From an uncultured Pseudomonadales bacterium (GTDB taxonomy: Bacteria; Pseudomonadota; Gammaproteobacteria; Pseudomonadales; Cellvibrionaceae), in contig CANKXO010000002.1 of NCBI GenBank assembly GCA_947487765.1, positions 1 through 64,000 of the forward strand: a DNA stretch of 64,000 nucleotides. The letters are read 5' to 3'. Positions within the stretch are counted from its first letter, which is position 1; the number at the start of each line of letters is the position of its first letter. The position numbers were made by a program, and so were the translations under genes. The notes beneath the pieces were generated by a model. That model had not been told where the DNA came from. It saw only the letters and a program-made list of their open reading frames with translations, and searched no databases. Below are positions 55,034-64,000 of this stretch, in pieces.

Positions 55034-56242
55034 CTAATTAATAGCATTAGCTGGCGTCTTAATTATTCTGGTTTCTGCACCTAGCACTGGATTGTTGGGA
55101 ATAAGCTGCGACAATATCAATGACACCAATGCAAGACCCGCTCCGAAAAAAAATACTGTAGCGGGACTATATAACCAAATAAAACCAAGTATCGCAGGCA
55201 AGACAACTGCGGCAATATGATTTATTGTAAAACTGACGCCAGCTGTCGACGCGATATCTGCCTCTCGGGCAATTTTTTGGAAATAAGTTTTAATTGCAAT
55301 TGCAAATGCAAAAAAGAAATGGTCAATAATGTATAACGCACCTGCAATAGCGGCATTATCAACAACTGCATAAGATGCAAACACTATAATTAAACCAATA
55401 TACTCAATGGTTAATGCATTACGCTCACCAATAAAGCCAATTAATTTCCCAATCTTGGCAGCAAAAAACAAATTAAACACATAATTCGCCAAAAAAAGTA
55501 AGGCGATAGAAGCCGCTGAGTAGTTAAATTTTTCAACCAGTAAGAAACCTGCAAAGACAACAAAAATCTGCCTGCGCGCACCACTTAAAAACGTCAGCAA
55601 GTAAAATAACCAATAACTTTTTCTCAATACAAGATGCTTATGTTGTTCAACCTTGCCTGAAAACTGAGGGAAACTGAACCAGATAACTAAAATAATCAAA
55701 ATACCTAGTCCGCCAAACAAGGTATAAATCGTTGTATAGGATATTGCAAAATATTCGAGCATTAACCACATTGAACCAAAAACTAAAATAGAAGCGCCAG
55801 CGCGTACAGCCAGCGACTTACCCATAAAGTGCGGCGTCTCTTTTTTAGGTATCCATTGTAAAATCAACGACTGATGAACAGTTTCAAAATAGTGAAAGCC
55901 GATAGACATAATGACAGTTGTTATATAAAGACCCATAACAGAAGGAAAATAACCTGTCAGCAGTACCCCCACGGACAATAACAATAGCGAAAACAAAGCG
56001 AGGCGTTGCTCACGAACAATCAGCAACACCCAAACCACCGTAAATGCCAGAAAACCAGGTACTTCACGCAAGCTTTGCAGAATGCCAATCTCTTTTCCGG
56101 TAAACTCAACAATTTCCTTACTGAAATTATTAATTAATGCCATCCATGTTGAAAAGATCAATGGCATCACAAATGCCATCAACAATAATAATGTAAAGGG
56201 GTTTTTCCAGCGGCGCAGTACTTCTCCTGATGAGGACTTCAT
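55034..56242 (-). CDS. MFS transporter
   Basis: 402 aa, about twelve hydrophobic segments typical of the major facilitator superfamily, with a Lys/Arg-rich cytoplasmic N-terminus (RRWKNPF). Substrate cannot be inferred. It lies between the ketoacyl synthase and yebC and may be a single-gene unit. Confidence 0.8.
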   Translation of the reverse strand: MKSSSGEVLRRWKNPFTLLLLMAFVMPLIFSTWMALINNFSKEIVEFTGKEIGILQSLREVPGFLAFTVVWVLLIVREQRLALFSLLLLSVGVLLTGYFPSVMGLYITTVIMSIGFHYFETVHQSLILQWIPKKETPHFMGKSLAVRAGASILVFGSMWLMLEYFAISYTTIYTLFGGLGILIILVIWFSFPQFSGKVEQHKHLVLRKSYWLFYLLTFLSGARRQIFVVFAGFLLVEKFNYSAASIALLFLANYVFNLFFAAKIGKLIGFIGERNALTIEYIGLIIVFASYAVVDNAAIAGALYIIDHFFFAFAIAIKTYFQKIAREADIASTAGVSFTINHIAAVVLPAILGFIWLYSPATVFFFGAGLALVSLILSQLIPNNPVLGAETRIIKTPANAIN

Positions 56243-56407
56243 TTATCAAACTCTTATCGATCGTATGCTTAAAAAGGTTTTTGAAAGTGACACTAAACGG
56301 TTATATGTGATGAGACAGTTTTGATTGAATACACGAGCTATTCTACCAAGAGAGTATGGCTAAGTACCATTAATTGACTAACTTCGGTAGTACGCCACGT
56401 AAGAAAA

Positions 56408-57160
56408 CTAAAATTGATTTAAAATTTCTTCTGAGATGTCGGCATTTGTATAAACATTTTGTACATCATCAAGGTCTTCTAACATATCAATCAGACCCAT
56501 AATTTTTTCAGCATCGGCTTTATCTAATGCTACCGTTATTGATGGAATCATCACGATGCCCGCATTTTCAGGCTGAAACTTCTCATCATTCTCTTTAACA
56601 GTTAAAGCATCTTTAACTGTTAAAAAATCCTCGAAGCTTGTTATCACATCAGTGCTACCATCATCATGAATCACTACATCATCAGCACCTACGTCAAGTG
56701 CCGCTTCCATAATAATATCTTCATCGATACCTGCACCGTATGATATTTGCCCCTTACGCGCAAATAAATACGCAACTGAACCATCAGTGCCCAAATTGCC
56801 ACCGCGCTTACTAAATGCATGCCTGACTTCGGCCACAGTTCTATTACGGTTATCGGTTAGGCACTCAATCAATACGGCAACACCTGCTATGCCATAACCT
56901 TCATAGGATACTGCTTCATAATTGTCGTCATCAGTGTTACCCGCACCTCGGGCAATGGCCTTATCAATGGTATCGCGCTTCATATTAGCAGCAAGTGCTT
57001 TGTCAATCACTGCGCGCAAGGTGGGATTATCCACTGGATCACTGCCTTTCTTGGCAGCGACAACCAGCTCACGGATTATTTTAGTAAATATCTTACCGCG
57101 CTTAGCATCCTGAGCAGCTTTGCGGTGTCTAATATTGGCCCATTTACTATGACCAGCCAT
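56408..57160 (-). CDS. yebC: YebC/PmpR-family transcription-translation regulator
   Basis: 250 aa. It begins [20 protein letters not shown], the family signature, with [14 protein letters not shown] in the middle domain. Family members act as DNA-binding regulators or ribosome-associated factors. It follows aspS by 42 bp, the conserved arrangement. Confidence 0.96.
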   Translation of the reverse strand: MAGHSKWANIRHRKAAQDAKRGKIFTKIIRELVVAAKKGSDPVDNPTLRAVIDKALAANMKRDTIDKAIARGAGNTDDDNYEAVSYEGYGIAGVAVLIECLTDNRNRTVAEVRHAFSKRGGNLGTDGSVAYLFARKGQISYGAGIDEDIIMEAALDVGADDVVIHDDGSTDVITSFEDFLTVKDALTVKENDEKFQPENAGIVMIPSITVALDKADAEKIMGLIDMLEDLDDVQNVYTNADISEEILNQF

Positions 57161-57202
57161 TGAATGCTCCTCTTTATGAAGCTCCCAGTTTTTGATTAGC
57201 GT

Positions 57203-58990
57203 TTACTCGCTACTCGGTTTTTTCTCAGCCGCTTTCTCAGTAAGTTTAATATTGAGCTCACGCAATTGTTTACGATCGACAGCACCTGGAGCATCTGTCA
57301 TAACACAAGCTGCCGTTTGAGTTTTAGGGAAAGCAATCACATCACGAATGGAATCACTATCCGTCATCAACATAATCAAGCGATCAAGACCAAACGCCAG
57401 ACCACCATGAGGAGGGGCACCGTATTGTAAGGCATCCAATAAGAAACCAAATTTTTCACGCTGCTCTTCTTCGCCGATACCGAGAACCTTAAAGACTGTC
57501 TGCTGCATGGCTTGATCATGAATACGCACAGAACCACCGCCTAACTCAGTACCATTAAGAACCATATCATAAGCGATTGATAATGCTTCACCGGGATTAG
57601 CTTCAAGCTCTTCAGGTGTACAGGCAGGCGCAGTAAATGGATGGTGTAAAGACGTCCAACCTGTATCGGTTTCTTCAAACATTGGGAAGTCTACAACCCA
57701 TAGCGGTGCCCATTCGCAGGTATACAAATCAAGATCTTCACCTAATTTACAACGTAGCGCACCTAGAGACTCAGAAACAACGGTGGCTTTATCCGCACCA
57801 AAGAAGATTAAATCTCCATTTTCGGCACCAACGCGTTCTAGAATTGCACCACGCACATCATTGGGTAAAAACTTAACAATAGGAGACTGTAAACCATTCT
57901 CTAAATCAGCTTTATCGTTAACCTTGATATAAGCCAAACCTTTAGCACCGTATATGCTGACAAACTTTGTATAGTCGTCAATTTGCTTACGAGTTAGCTT
58001 AGCGTTACCGCCCTCTATTTTCAGAGCAGCAATGCGGCCTTTAGGGTCATTAGCGGGGCCAGAGAAAACTTTAAATTCGACCTCTGTCATCAAGTCTTTA
58101 ATATCTACTAACTCAAGAGGAATACGTAGATCTGGCTTATCAGAGCCGTACTTAGCCATCGCCTCGCTATATGGCATACGTGGAAACTCACCTAGATCGA
58201 TATCTTTCATACTTTTGAATACGTCGGTAATCATCCCTTCTGTGATCGACATAATATGCTCGTCGCTCATAAAAGAGGTTTCAATATCGATTTGAGTAAA
58301 TTCTGGCTGGCGATCGGCTCTCAAGTCCTCATCACGGAAACATTTTGCAATCTGATAATAGCGATCAAAGCCCGATACCATGAGCAATTGCTTAAACAAC
58401 TGCGGCGATTGTGGCAATGCAAAGAACTTACCGTCATGAGTTCGTGACGGCACTAAATAATCACGGGCACCTTCAGGCGTTGCGCGAGTGAGAATGGGCG
58501 TTTCAATATCCAGAAATTCATGTTGATCAAGATAGTTACGGATGGCGTTCGTGACTTTGGAGCGAAAACGCAGGTTATGTTGCATCTCCTGACGGCGCAG
58601 ATCCAAATAGCGGTATTTAAGGCGAACATCTTCGCCCACACTACTGTGCTCGCTTAATGGGAAAGGCGGTGTTTCAGCAACACTGAGAATTTCCAGCTCA
58701 GTTCCATAGACTTCGATCTCACCCGTCGCCATATTGGGATTAACGGTTGCTGCGTCACGAGCACGTACCTTACCCGTCACTTGCAAAACATATTCGCTAC
58801 GGACTTTATCTGCCAGCGCGAAGTTATCCTTACCATCAGGATCAAATACCACCTGTACGATACCATCCCGGTCTCGAAGGTCGATAAAAATCACACCACC
58901 ATGGTCACGTCGGCGATCAACCCAGCCACATAGGGTCACGGTTTGATCAATAAAGGCGGTGTTGAGCGCACCACAGTATTCACTGCGCAT
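57203..58990 (-). CDS. aspS: Aspartyl-tRNA synthetase
   Basis: 595 aa class II synthetase. The N-terminal OB fold is marked by [19 protein letters not shown]. Motif 2 is [18 protein letters not shown], and motif 3 is the final [13 protein letters not shown]; a bacterial GAD insertion domain lies between. The short Lys-rich tail ([12 protein letters not shown]) is unremarkable. It charges tRNA-Asp. Confidence 0.97.
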   Translation of the reverse strand: MRSEYCGALNTAFIDQTVTLCGWVDRRRDHGGVIFIDLRDRDGIVQVVFDPDGKDNFALADKVRSEYVLQVTGKVRARDAATVNPNMATGEIEVYGTELEILSVAETPPFPLSEHSSVGEDVRLKYRYLDLRRQEMQHNLRFRSKVTNAIRNYLDQHEFLDIETPILTRATPEGARDYLVPSRTHDGKFFALPQSPQLFKQLLMVSGFDRYYQIAKCFRDEDLRADRQPEFTQIDIETSFMSDEHIMSITEGMITDVFKSMKDIDLGEFPRMPYSEAMAKYGSDKPDLRIPLELVDIKDLMTEVEFKVFSGPANDPKGRIAALKIEGGNAKLTRKQIDDYTKFVSIYGAKGLAYIKVNDKADLENGLQSPIVKFLPNDVRGAILERVGAENGDLIFFGADKATVVSESLGALRCKLGEDLDLYTCEWAPLWVVDFPMFEETDTGWTSLHHPFTAPACTPEELEANPGEALSIAYDMVLNGTELGGGSVRIHDQAMQQTVFKVLGIGEEEQREKFGFLLDALQYGAPPHGGLAFGLDRLIMLMTDSDSIRDVIAFPKTQTAACVMTDAPGAVDRKQLRELNIKLTEKAAEKKPSSE

Positions 58991-59027
58991 AGTATTTCCT
59001 TTGAATAAAATTAAGAGGATCTAAAAA

Positions 59028-59351
59028 TCAGCTAGCTTTAGCTGCTGTCGTTGATGTCGTTTTACTACTTGAGTTGTCATTGCCAGAGGGTTTTGACGCT
59101 TTTTTCTCACTGGATGAACTACCAGAGGCATCTGGTTTAGCAGCATCACCTGCTAAATTCTTTTTATTACCGGATTTAAAATCGGTTTCATACCAACCAC
59201 TGCCAGATAACCTAAATGCCGCTGCTGATATTTTTTTCACCAGTGCTGCTTTAGCGCATTCAGGGCAATCGACCAAAGGCTGATCACTCATCTTTTGCAG
59301 TGCTTCAAATTCATGATGACATTCACCACATTGATACTCATAAATAGGCAT
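59028..59351 (-). CDS. FmdB-family zinc-ribbon protein
   Basis: 107 aa. The N-terminal zinc ribbon is MPIYEYQCGECHHEFEAL, with CPEC as the second pair. A moderately conserved GSGWYETDFK follows, then a low-complexity Ser/Lys/Ala tail. Its role is poorly defined (regulatory or assembly). It sits 37 bp upstream of aspS, the usual place. Confidence 0.9.
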   Translation of the reverse strand: MPIYEYQCGECHHEFEALQKMSDQPLVDCPECAKAALVKKISAAAFRLSGSGWYETDFKSGNKKNLAGDAAKPDASGSSSSEKKASKPSGNDNSSSKTTSTTAAKAS

Positions 59352-59662
59352 AAAAAAACAAACCTCACAACAACAAACTGGTCAACTATAAAGGGGCGAG
59401 GATTATACCTTAGGCATGATTATGCTTAAACCCGAATTTGGTCGTTTTGCAAACAGATTTACCCTATGCACCGATGACTAGCGTCCTTTTTTGAGACATA
59501 GGATAAAAAAAACGCATTTAGCCCTTAAAATACAGGGTTTTTTCTTGAAGGATTTATTTTAATGCTATATATATAGCACCCGTTGCTTCTAGATAGGTTT
59601 ACAGTCGATGGTAAACCCTCTAAAGTCATTCCGTTAATGATAACTAAATAAAGGTATGTCCT
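59352..59662. other. Divergent promoter region between the FmdB-type and HU-like genes
   Basis: About 310 bp, no ORF. It contains the palindrome GCTATATATATAGC and CCCTTAAAATACAGGG followed by TTTTTT. Promoters for both flanking genes are expected here. Confidence 0.4.
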
Positions 59663-60064
59663 ATGGCCGCAAAAAAAGCCGCTGCGAAAAAGAAAGCTCC
59701 TGCAAAAAAAGCTGTTGCAAAGAAAGCTGCAGCACCTGCTAAAAAAATCAAGGCTATTTCTGAGCGTTACACCAAAACTCAGATGTTAACCCAAATAGCA
59801 GATAATACTGAGCTGTCTCGCAAGCAAGTTCAATCTGTACTCAATGAATTGACTGATATCATTGAAGGCCATGTTAAAAAACGCGCCTGTGGTGAGTTTG
59901 TTTTACCTGGCTTAATGAAAATAGTCACTGTTAAGAAACCAGCGAAGAAAGCCCGCAAAGGTATTAACCCTTTCACTGGTGAAGAAACCATGTTCAAAGC
60001 GAAACCTGCCAGTATCGCGGTTAAAATTCGTCCATTGAAGAAACTGAAAGAAATGGCTGAATAA
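59663..60064 (+). CDS. HU-family DNA-binding protein with Lys/Ala-rich N-terminal arm
   Basis: 133 aa. The first ~28 residues are Ala/Lys repeats (AAKKAAAKKKAPAKKAVAKK), resembling histone-H1-like tails. Residues ~35-130 form an HU/IHF fold (SRKQVQSVLNELTDIIEGHV, then GINPFTGEETMFKAKPASIA). It probably compacts or bends DNA in the nucleoid. AAAGG precedes the ATG. A clear terminator follows. Confidence 0.88.
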   Translation: MAAKKAAAKKKAPAKKAVAKKAAAPAKKIKAISERYTKTQMLTQIADNTELSRKQVQSVLNELTDIIEGHVKKRACGEFVLPGLMKIVTVKKPAKKARKGINPFTGEETMFKAKPASIAVKIRPLKKLKEMAE

Positions 60065-60085
60065 GTCTCTATAGCTAATCTCAAG

Positions 60086-60118
60086 AATAGCGAAGCTTAA
60101 TCACTTCGCTATTTTTTT
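60086..60118 (+). terminator. Intrinsic terminator of the HU-like gene
   Basis: Perfect 10-bp stem AATAGCGAAG/CTTCGCTATT with an 8-nt loop, followed by TTTTT. Confidence 0.88.
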
Positions 60119-60134
60119 GCCTCCAGAAACCTAT

Positions 60135-60572
60135 TTACCCTCTAAACCCTATCTCTTTATCGATAAGGCTTGAACGCAAGTCCTGAATACGCTGCCCCAG
60201 CAACTCAACCGAATAATCATTCGCGGGTACCTTACCCCAAATAGGCCCTGGCCAAGCTGGATCAGCCTTAAAACGAGCAATATGATGAATATGGAGTTGT
60301 GGCACCATATTACCCAACGCTGCGACATTCATTTTTACTGGCTGATAGAGGCTTTCCATCACTTCGGCTAAAGTACAGGATTCATCGAGTAATTGCTGTC
60401 GATCCTCCTTATTTAACTGATGAATCTCTTTAATCTCCTCTCGCTTAGGCACCAAGATACACCAGGGGTAATTGGCATCTTTGCAGAGCAATAGCAGCGA
60501 TAAGGGAAAATGGCCAACAACATGTGTATCGGTAGCCAACTGAGAATGTAATTGAAAAGGAAGTGCCGACAT
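60135..60572 (-). CDS. HIT-domain nucleotide-binding protein
   Basis: 145 aa from the ATG at 60572, with GAGG just upstream; an earlier TTG at 60584 is less likely. The histidine triad is QLHIHHIARF, and the substrate loop near WCILVPKREE fits HIT hydrolases. It probably hydrolyses a nucleotide-phosphate conjugate; the exact substrate is unknown. Confidence 0.88.
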   Translation of the reverse strand: MSALPFQLHSQLATDTHVVGHFPLSLLLLCKDANYPWCILVPKREEIKEIHQLNKEDRQQLLDESCTLAEVMESLYQPVKMNVAALGNMVPQLHIHHIARFKADPAWPGPIWGKVPANDYSVELLGQRIQDLRSSLIDKEIGFRG

Positions 60573-60779
60573 AAGGATCCTCAATAGTAGTGATACTCAG
60601 GGGAAACGGTTATTGTTACCTAAAATAGTGTATTTGCCTATCGCCAAACAAAAGAGCAAAACACACTAAATAGACGATTAGATGATTATGTAGTGGAAAT
60701 CTCCGTATAATTTGATGAAAATACACCCTTTTTAACATTACCTGTTAATAGATCTTTTGAACTTTAGGAAATTTACTCG

Positions 60780-62510
60780 ATGCGCGCTAGCCGTTTTTTA
60801 ATCGCCACCCTGAAAGAAACCCCTGCTGATGCAGAAGTTATAAGCCATCAATTGATGTTAAGAGCCGGTTTAATCCGCAAGTTAGCATCAGGGCTTTATA
60901 CATGGCTGCCGCTAGGCTTACGCGTTATTCGTAAAGTGGAAAACATCATTCGTGATGAGATGAATAACTGTGCCGGCGCACAGGAAGTCTTAATGCCTGT
61001 AGTACAGCCCGCCGAGTTATGGCAGGAGTCTGGCCGCTGGCAAGAATATGGGCCTGAATTATTACGCATTAATGACCGGCACCAAAGAGACTTTTGTTTA
61101 GGTCCAACCCATGAAGAAGTCATTACGGATTTAATTCGTAACGAAATTAGCAGTTACAAACAACTGCCCGCTAACTTTTATCAAATCCAAACTAAATTTC
61201 GTGACGAGATACGCCCCCGCTTTGGTGTTATGCGCTCTCGTGAATTTATTATGAAAGATGCTTATTCATTCCACGTAGGTCAGGAATCATTGCAGGAAAC
61301 TTACGATGTTATGCATCAAACCTACTGTAATATTTTTGATCGTATTAATTTAGACTATCGCCCGGTAATTGCCGACTCCGGCTCAATTGGTGGTTCAGGT
61401 TCTCATGAATTCCACGTACTGGCAGACAGCGGGGAAGACGATATCGCCTTTAGCACCGAAAGCAACTATGCGGCCAATGTAGAGATGGCTGAGGCCATTG
61501 AAACACAACAAAGGCAAGAGCCTACGCTGACACTAGAAGAAGTAGCAACACCAGACCAGCATACGATCGAAGCTGTCTCTGAATTTCTCAATGTGCCTTC
61601 TACTCAAACTATTAAGACATTGATCGTGTTAGGTCAAAAAGACGAAGACGACAATGAGCCATTAATTGCGCTGGTGTTGCGTGGTGACCACAGCTTAAAT
61701 GAAATTAAAGCGGCAAAATTAGAAGGCGTTGCAGATCCCTTAACCTTTGCGCCCGAAGAACGTATCGAAAAAGAAATCGGCTGTAAAGTTGGTTCTTTAG
61801 GGCCAAAAGGCTTATCTATTAAAACTTATGTTGATCGCTCTGCTGCCGTTCTCAACGATTTTGTCTGTGGTGCTAATAAAGAAGGCTATCACCTTGTAGG
61901 AACAAACTGGGAGCGTGATATTTCATCTGACCTTTCTGTTGAAAACGCTGTCGATATACGTAATGTCGTTGTTGGTGATCCAAGCCCTTGCGGTCAAGGG
62001 ACACTAGAAATTAAACGTGGTATCGAAGTTGGCCACATTTTCCAACTAGGCACAAAGTACAGCAAAGCCTTAAACGCTACTGTACTGGATGAAAATGGCA
62101 AATCACAAACCATGATGATGGGTTGCTATGGTGTCGGTGTAACTCGTGTTATTGCTGCTGCTATTGAGCAAAATCATGACGAGAATGGCATTATCTGGCC
62201 TGAAGCCATTGCTCCCTTTCAGATTGCACTAATCCCTATTAACCCACATAAGTCCGAAGCGGTTAAAGAAAAATGTGAGACGCTATACAGTGAGTTACAA
62301 GCCGCTGGTTACGAAGTACTCTATATGGACGAAGCAAAAGCTAGGCTTGGTGTCATGTTAGCTGACACTGAACTAATGGGTATACCACACCGTATTGTTG
62401 TCGGTGACCGTGGCCTAGAAAAAGGAAACGTAGAATACAAAGGCCGTAGGGATGAAAATAAACAAGAGATCCCATTAGATAACCTGATGTCATTTTTGAG
62501 TAATCTCTAA
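60780..62510 (+). CDS. proS: Prolyl-tRNA synthetase (bacterial type with editing insertion)
   Basis: 576 aa class II synthetase. Motif 2 region is [21 protein letters not shown], and the INS editing domain (about residues 225-385) is present ([19 protein letters not shown]). The C-terminal anticodon-binding domain closes with [19 protein letters not shown]. Length is normal for the bacterial form. Confidence 0.97.
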   Translation: MRASRFLIATLKETPADAEVISHQLMLRAGLIRKLASGLYTWLPLGLRVIRKVENIIRDEMNNCAGAQEVLMPVVQPAELWQESGRWQEYGPELLRINDRHQRDFCLGPTHEEVITDLIRNEISSYKQLPANFYQIQTKFRDEIRPRFGVMRSREFIMKDAYSFHVGQESLQETYDVMHQTYCNIFDRINLDYRPVIADSGSIGGSGSHEFHVLADSGEDDIAFSTESNYAANVEMAEAIETQQRQEPTLTLEEVATPDQHTIEAVSEFLNVPSTQTIKTLIVLGQKDEDDNEPLIALVLRGDHSLNEIKAAKLEGVADPLTFAPEERIEKEIGCKVGSLGPKGLSIKTYVDRSAAVLNDFVCGANKEGYHLVGTNWERDISSDLSVENAVDIRNVVVGDPSPCGQGTLEIKRGIEVGHIFQLGTKYSKALNATVLDENGKSQTMMMGCYGVGVTRVIAAAIEQNHDENGIIWPEAIAPFQIALIPINPHKSEAVKEKCETLYSELQAAGYEVLYMDEAKARLGVMLADTELMGIPHRIVVGDRGLEKGNVEYKGRRDENKQEIPLDNLMSFLSNL

Positions 62511-62567
62511 TTTCTTTGCTATTTATTTCTATCTGACAAAAAGATATAAATGTTGATATAAAGCGGT

Positions 62568-63158
62568 ATGACAAAAAAAATAAAACAACAGCCCTTATCA
62601 CTGGTGATACTGCTATTAGCAATGATTCATTGCTCAGTAGCAGTCGCCAATACTGCAAACAGACAAGCAGTTGATGATGATCTTAGAGTCGAGTTGAAAA
62701 AAGCGATTGCAGCATCAGATAGTTTTGAAGATCGCTTTGACGCCGAAGTCTGGCTAACGGCTATGTCCCATAAACTAAAGCGCTACATCAAAGACCCAAC
62801 CGAACGCCTACACATTTTGCGCAACGTTCATCGCGAAGCTAAACGCGCTAATTTAGAGCCAGAACTTGTACTTGCCGTTATTCAAATTGAAAGTGCATTT
62901 AATCCCTACGCCGTTTCGGTTGTCGGTGCACAAGGTATGATGCAAGTTATGCCTTTTTGGAAAAAAGAAATCGGCCGCCCTGACGATAATCTGATAAACC
63001 TTGAAACCAATCTGCGTTACGGTTGCACCATCCTCAAACATTATCTCGATAGAGAAAAAGGCAATATTGCCCCCGCCCTAGCTCGCTATAATGGCAGTTA
63101 TGGAAGTACAAAATACTCACGAAAAGTCATGGGGGCATGGTTTGATCGGTGGAGATAA
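62568..63158 (+). CDS. Lytic transglycosylase, SLT domain, exported
   Basis: 196 aa. N-terminal signal peptide (LVILLLAMIHCSVAVA), a helical linker, then a C-terminal SLT domain with the catalytic Glu in AVIQIESAFNPYAVSVV and the GAQGMMQVMP and ALARYNGS blocks. It cleaves peptidoglycan glycan strands. It lies 57 bp after proS. Confidence 0.92.
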   Translation: MTKKIKQQPLSLVILLLAMIHCSVAVANTANRQAVDDDLRVELKKAIAASDSFEDRFDAEVWLTAMSHKLKRYIKDPTERLHILRNVHREAKRANLEPELVLAVIQIESAFNPYAVSVVGAQGMMQVMPFWKKEIGRPDDNLINLETNLRYGCTILKHYLDREKGNIAPALARYNGSYGSTKYSRKVMGAWFDRWR

Positions 63159-63240
63159 TATTGTTTTTTGAAATACCGATCTACTGAACAAAAAGTAGAG
63201 CAATAACAGAATAATTAGTTACCACTCTACTCTTTTGCTT

Positions 63241-64000
63241 TTAAGACCCAAGAAAGTGTCTTACCTTCGGTGGCTCATCGCCTTGGTGAAGCGCATGAAT
63301 CTGTTTCTGGAGCTCACGGTCTTCGCTAGTCACTCGTTTATGATGTCTTAAATGCTCAAGCCATGAAGCATCCATAAAATGCTCAACAAAAGTATCGGGT
63401 TGATCAGACTCCTGCATGATATCCCACGTATAAGCACCATATTGCTTTCTTACTCGACCTAACTTGTACATTAATGACAGGAATGTTTTTACATCAGATT
63501 TATCAATCTTATATTCAACGGTAACCATGACTGGCGACCTTTCGTGCAGCATATTTTTTTCGCATTCGGAGTCAACAACAACAATGGGTTCAGGCCAGTG
63601 GGTTGAGGGCGATAAGTCGAGAACTTTACCTTGGTTTAACTCACATTTTCGAGCTAGAAAAGTACCAACACCCAATGTAAAAGCCGATATAGCTAGAGCA
63701 TTACAAATATCAAACTGGCTGGCAACCAAACCCCATACAATACTGCCCAAACTCATAGAACCAAAGAACACCATCAAATAAATTGCAAGGCCACGCGCTC
63801 GGATCCAATCAGGAAGGGCTAGCTGTGCTGAAACGTTAAAGGTCGATAATACCCACACCCAGCAAGCGCCAAAGATAATACACACCAGCATAATCAGTTC
63901 TTTGATCTGCAATGATGCAGAAACAATAAACACAACCATCAATAACAACGAGGATATTGTTACTAATCGCTGAGGGTTTAATATACTTTTCACACGAGGC
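63241..64000 (-). CDS. MFS_3-type transporter, C-terminal part (runs off right edge)
   Basis: The frame is open to the right edge, so at most 253 codons are visible. Membrane segments cover the first ~125 visible residues (LLLMVVFIVSASLQI, FGACWVWVLSTF, LAIYLMVFFGSMSLGSIV), and a soluble C-terminal domain follows (PVMVTVEYKIDKSDVKTFLS, then YTWDIMQESDQPDTFVEHFM, ending RHFLGS). Membrane half plus this ABM-like tail fits the MFS_3 (transmembrane secretion effector) family, normally ~520-540 aa. Substrate unknown. Confidence 0.85.
   Translation of the reverse strand, partial: PRVKSILNPQRLVTISSLLLMVVFIVSASLQIKELIMLVCIIFGACWVWVLSTFNVSAQLALPDWIRARGLAIYLMVFFGSMSLGSIVWGLVASQFDICNALAISAFTLGVGTFLARKCELNQGKVLDLSPSTHWPEPIVVVDSECEKNMLHERSPVMVTVEYKIDKSDVKTFLSLMYKLGRVRKQYGAYTWDIMQESDQPDTFVEHFMDASWLEHLRHHKRVTSEDRELQKQIHALHQGDEPPKVRHFLGS

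Noticed and set aside
1-64000. CRISPR array
   Set aside because: No regularly spaced repeats of 25-40 bp and no cas genes were seen. The repeats found are att sites, coding repeats or two-copy segments.

Overview
The window looks like chromosome of a marine-type gammaproteobacterium of moderately low GC. The right-hand part carries the conserved order aspS-yebC-ruvC-ruvA-ruvB-ybgC-tolQ-tolR-tolA-tolB-pal-cpoB-queE-queC-tRNA-Lys known from Pseudomonas and its relatives. I cannot fix the genus from sequence alone.

Region 1 (1-9.3 kb, all minus strand) is a type I secretion locus: an HlyB-like ABC exporter with a degenerate C39 domain, an HlyD-like adaptor, five small genes of unknown function (most with membrane segments), a lipoprotein, and the start of an RTX calcium-binding protein that runs off the left edge. 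Between the unknown genes and the lipoprotein/RTX pair lies a decayed second copy of the same pair: the lipoprotein tail plus the first ~42 codons of the RTX gene. This looks like a toxin/immunity-style tandem array.

Region 2 (about 10.05-39.52 kb) is a genomic island in the tRNA-Lys(UUU) gene. Exact 48-bp repeats of the tRNA 3' half lie at 10053-10100 and 39471-39518, and a tyrosine integrase with an AlpA-type partner sits next to the intact tRNA. The cargo is a two-gene Tc (ABC-type) toxin: a fused TcB-TcC protein of 2667 aa and a TcA protein of 3176 aa with an N-terminal peptidoglycan-binding domain, with an AraC-family regulator upstream. The island also holds a decayed IS transposase, a stand-alone copy of the HlyB N-terminal domain, a frameshifted T6SS hcp gene followed by three orphan genes, large hairpins, a structured apparently non-coding stretch ending in a terminator, a second recombinase-type gene, and a fused nucleotidyltransferase-HEPN protein. 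Degenerate tRNA-Lys 3'-end fragments near 9.9, 31.9 and 39.37 kb suggest that several elements integrated here in succession.

Region 3 (39.6-64 kb) is core chromosome: queuosine precursor genes, the Tol-Pal envelope system, Holliday-junction resolution (ruvABC), aspS, yebC, proS and housekeeping genes. A six-gene block (alpha/beta hydrolase, gamma-glutamyltranspeptidase-like, a small membrane protein, a TAXI-type binding protein, glutathione peroxidase, ketoacyl-ACP synthase III) and an MFS transporter separate ruvC from yebC. The right edge cuts an MFS_3-type transporter. No CRISPR array, rRNA or complete IS was seen.
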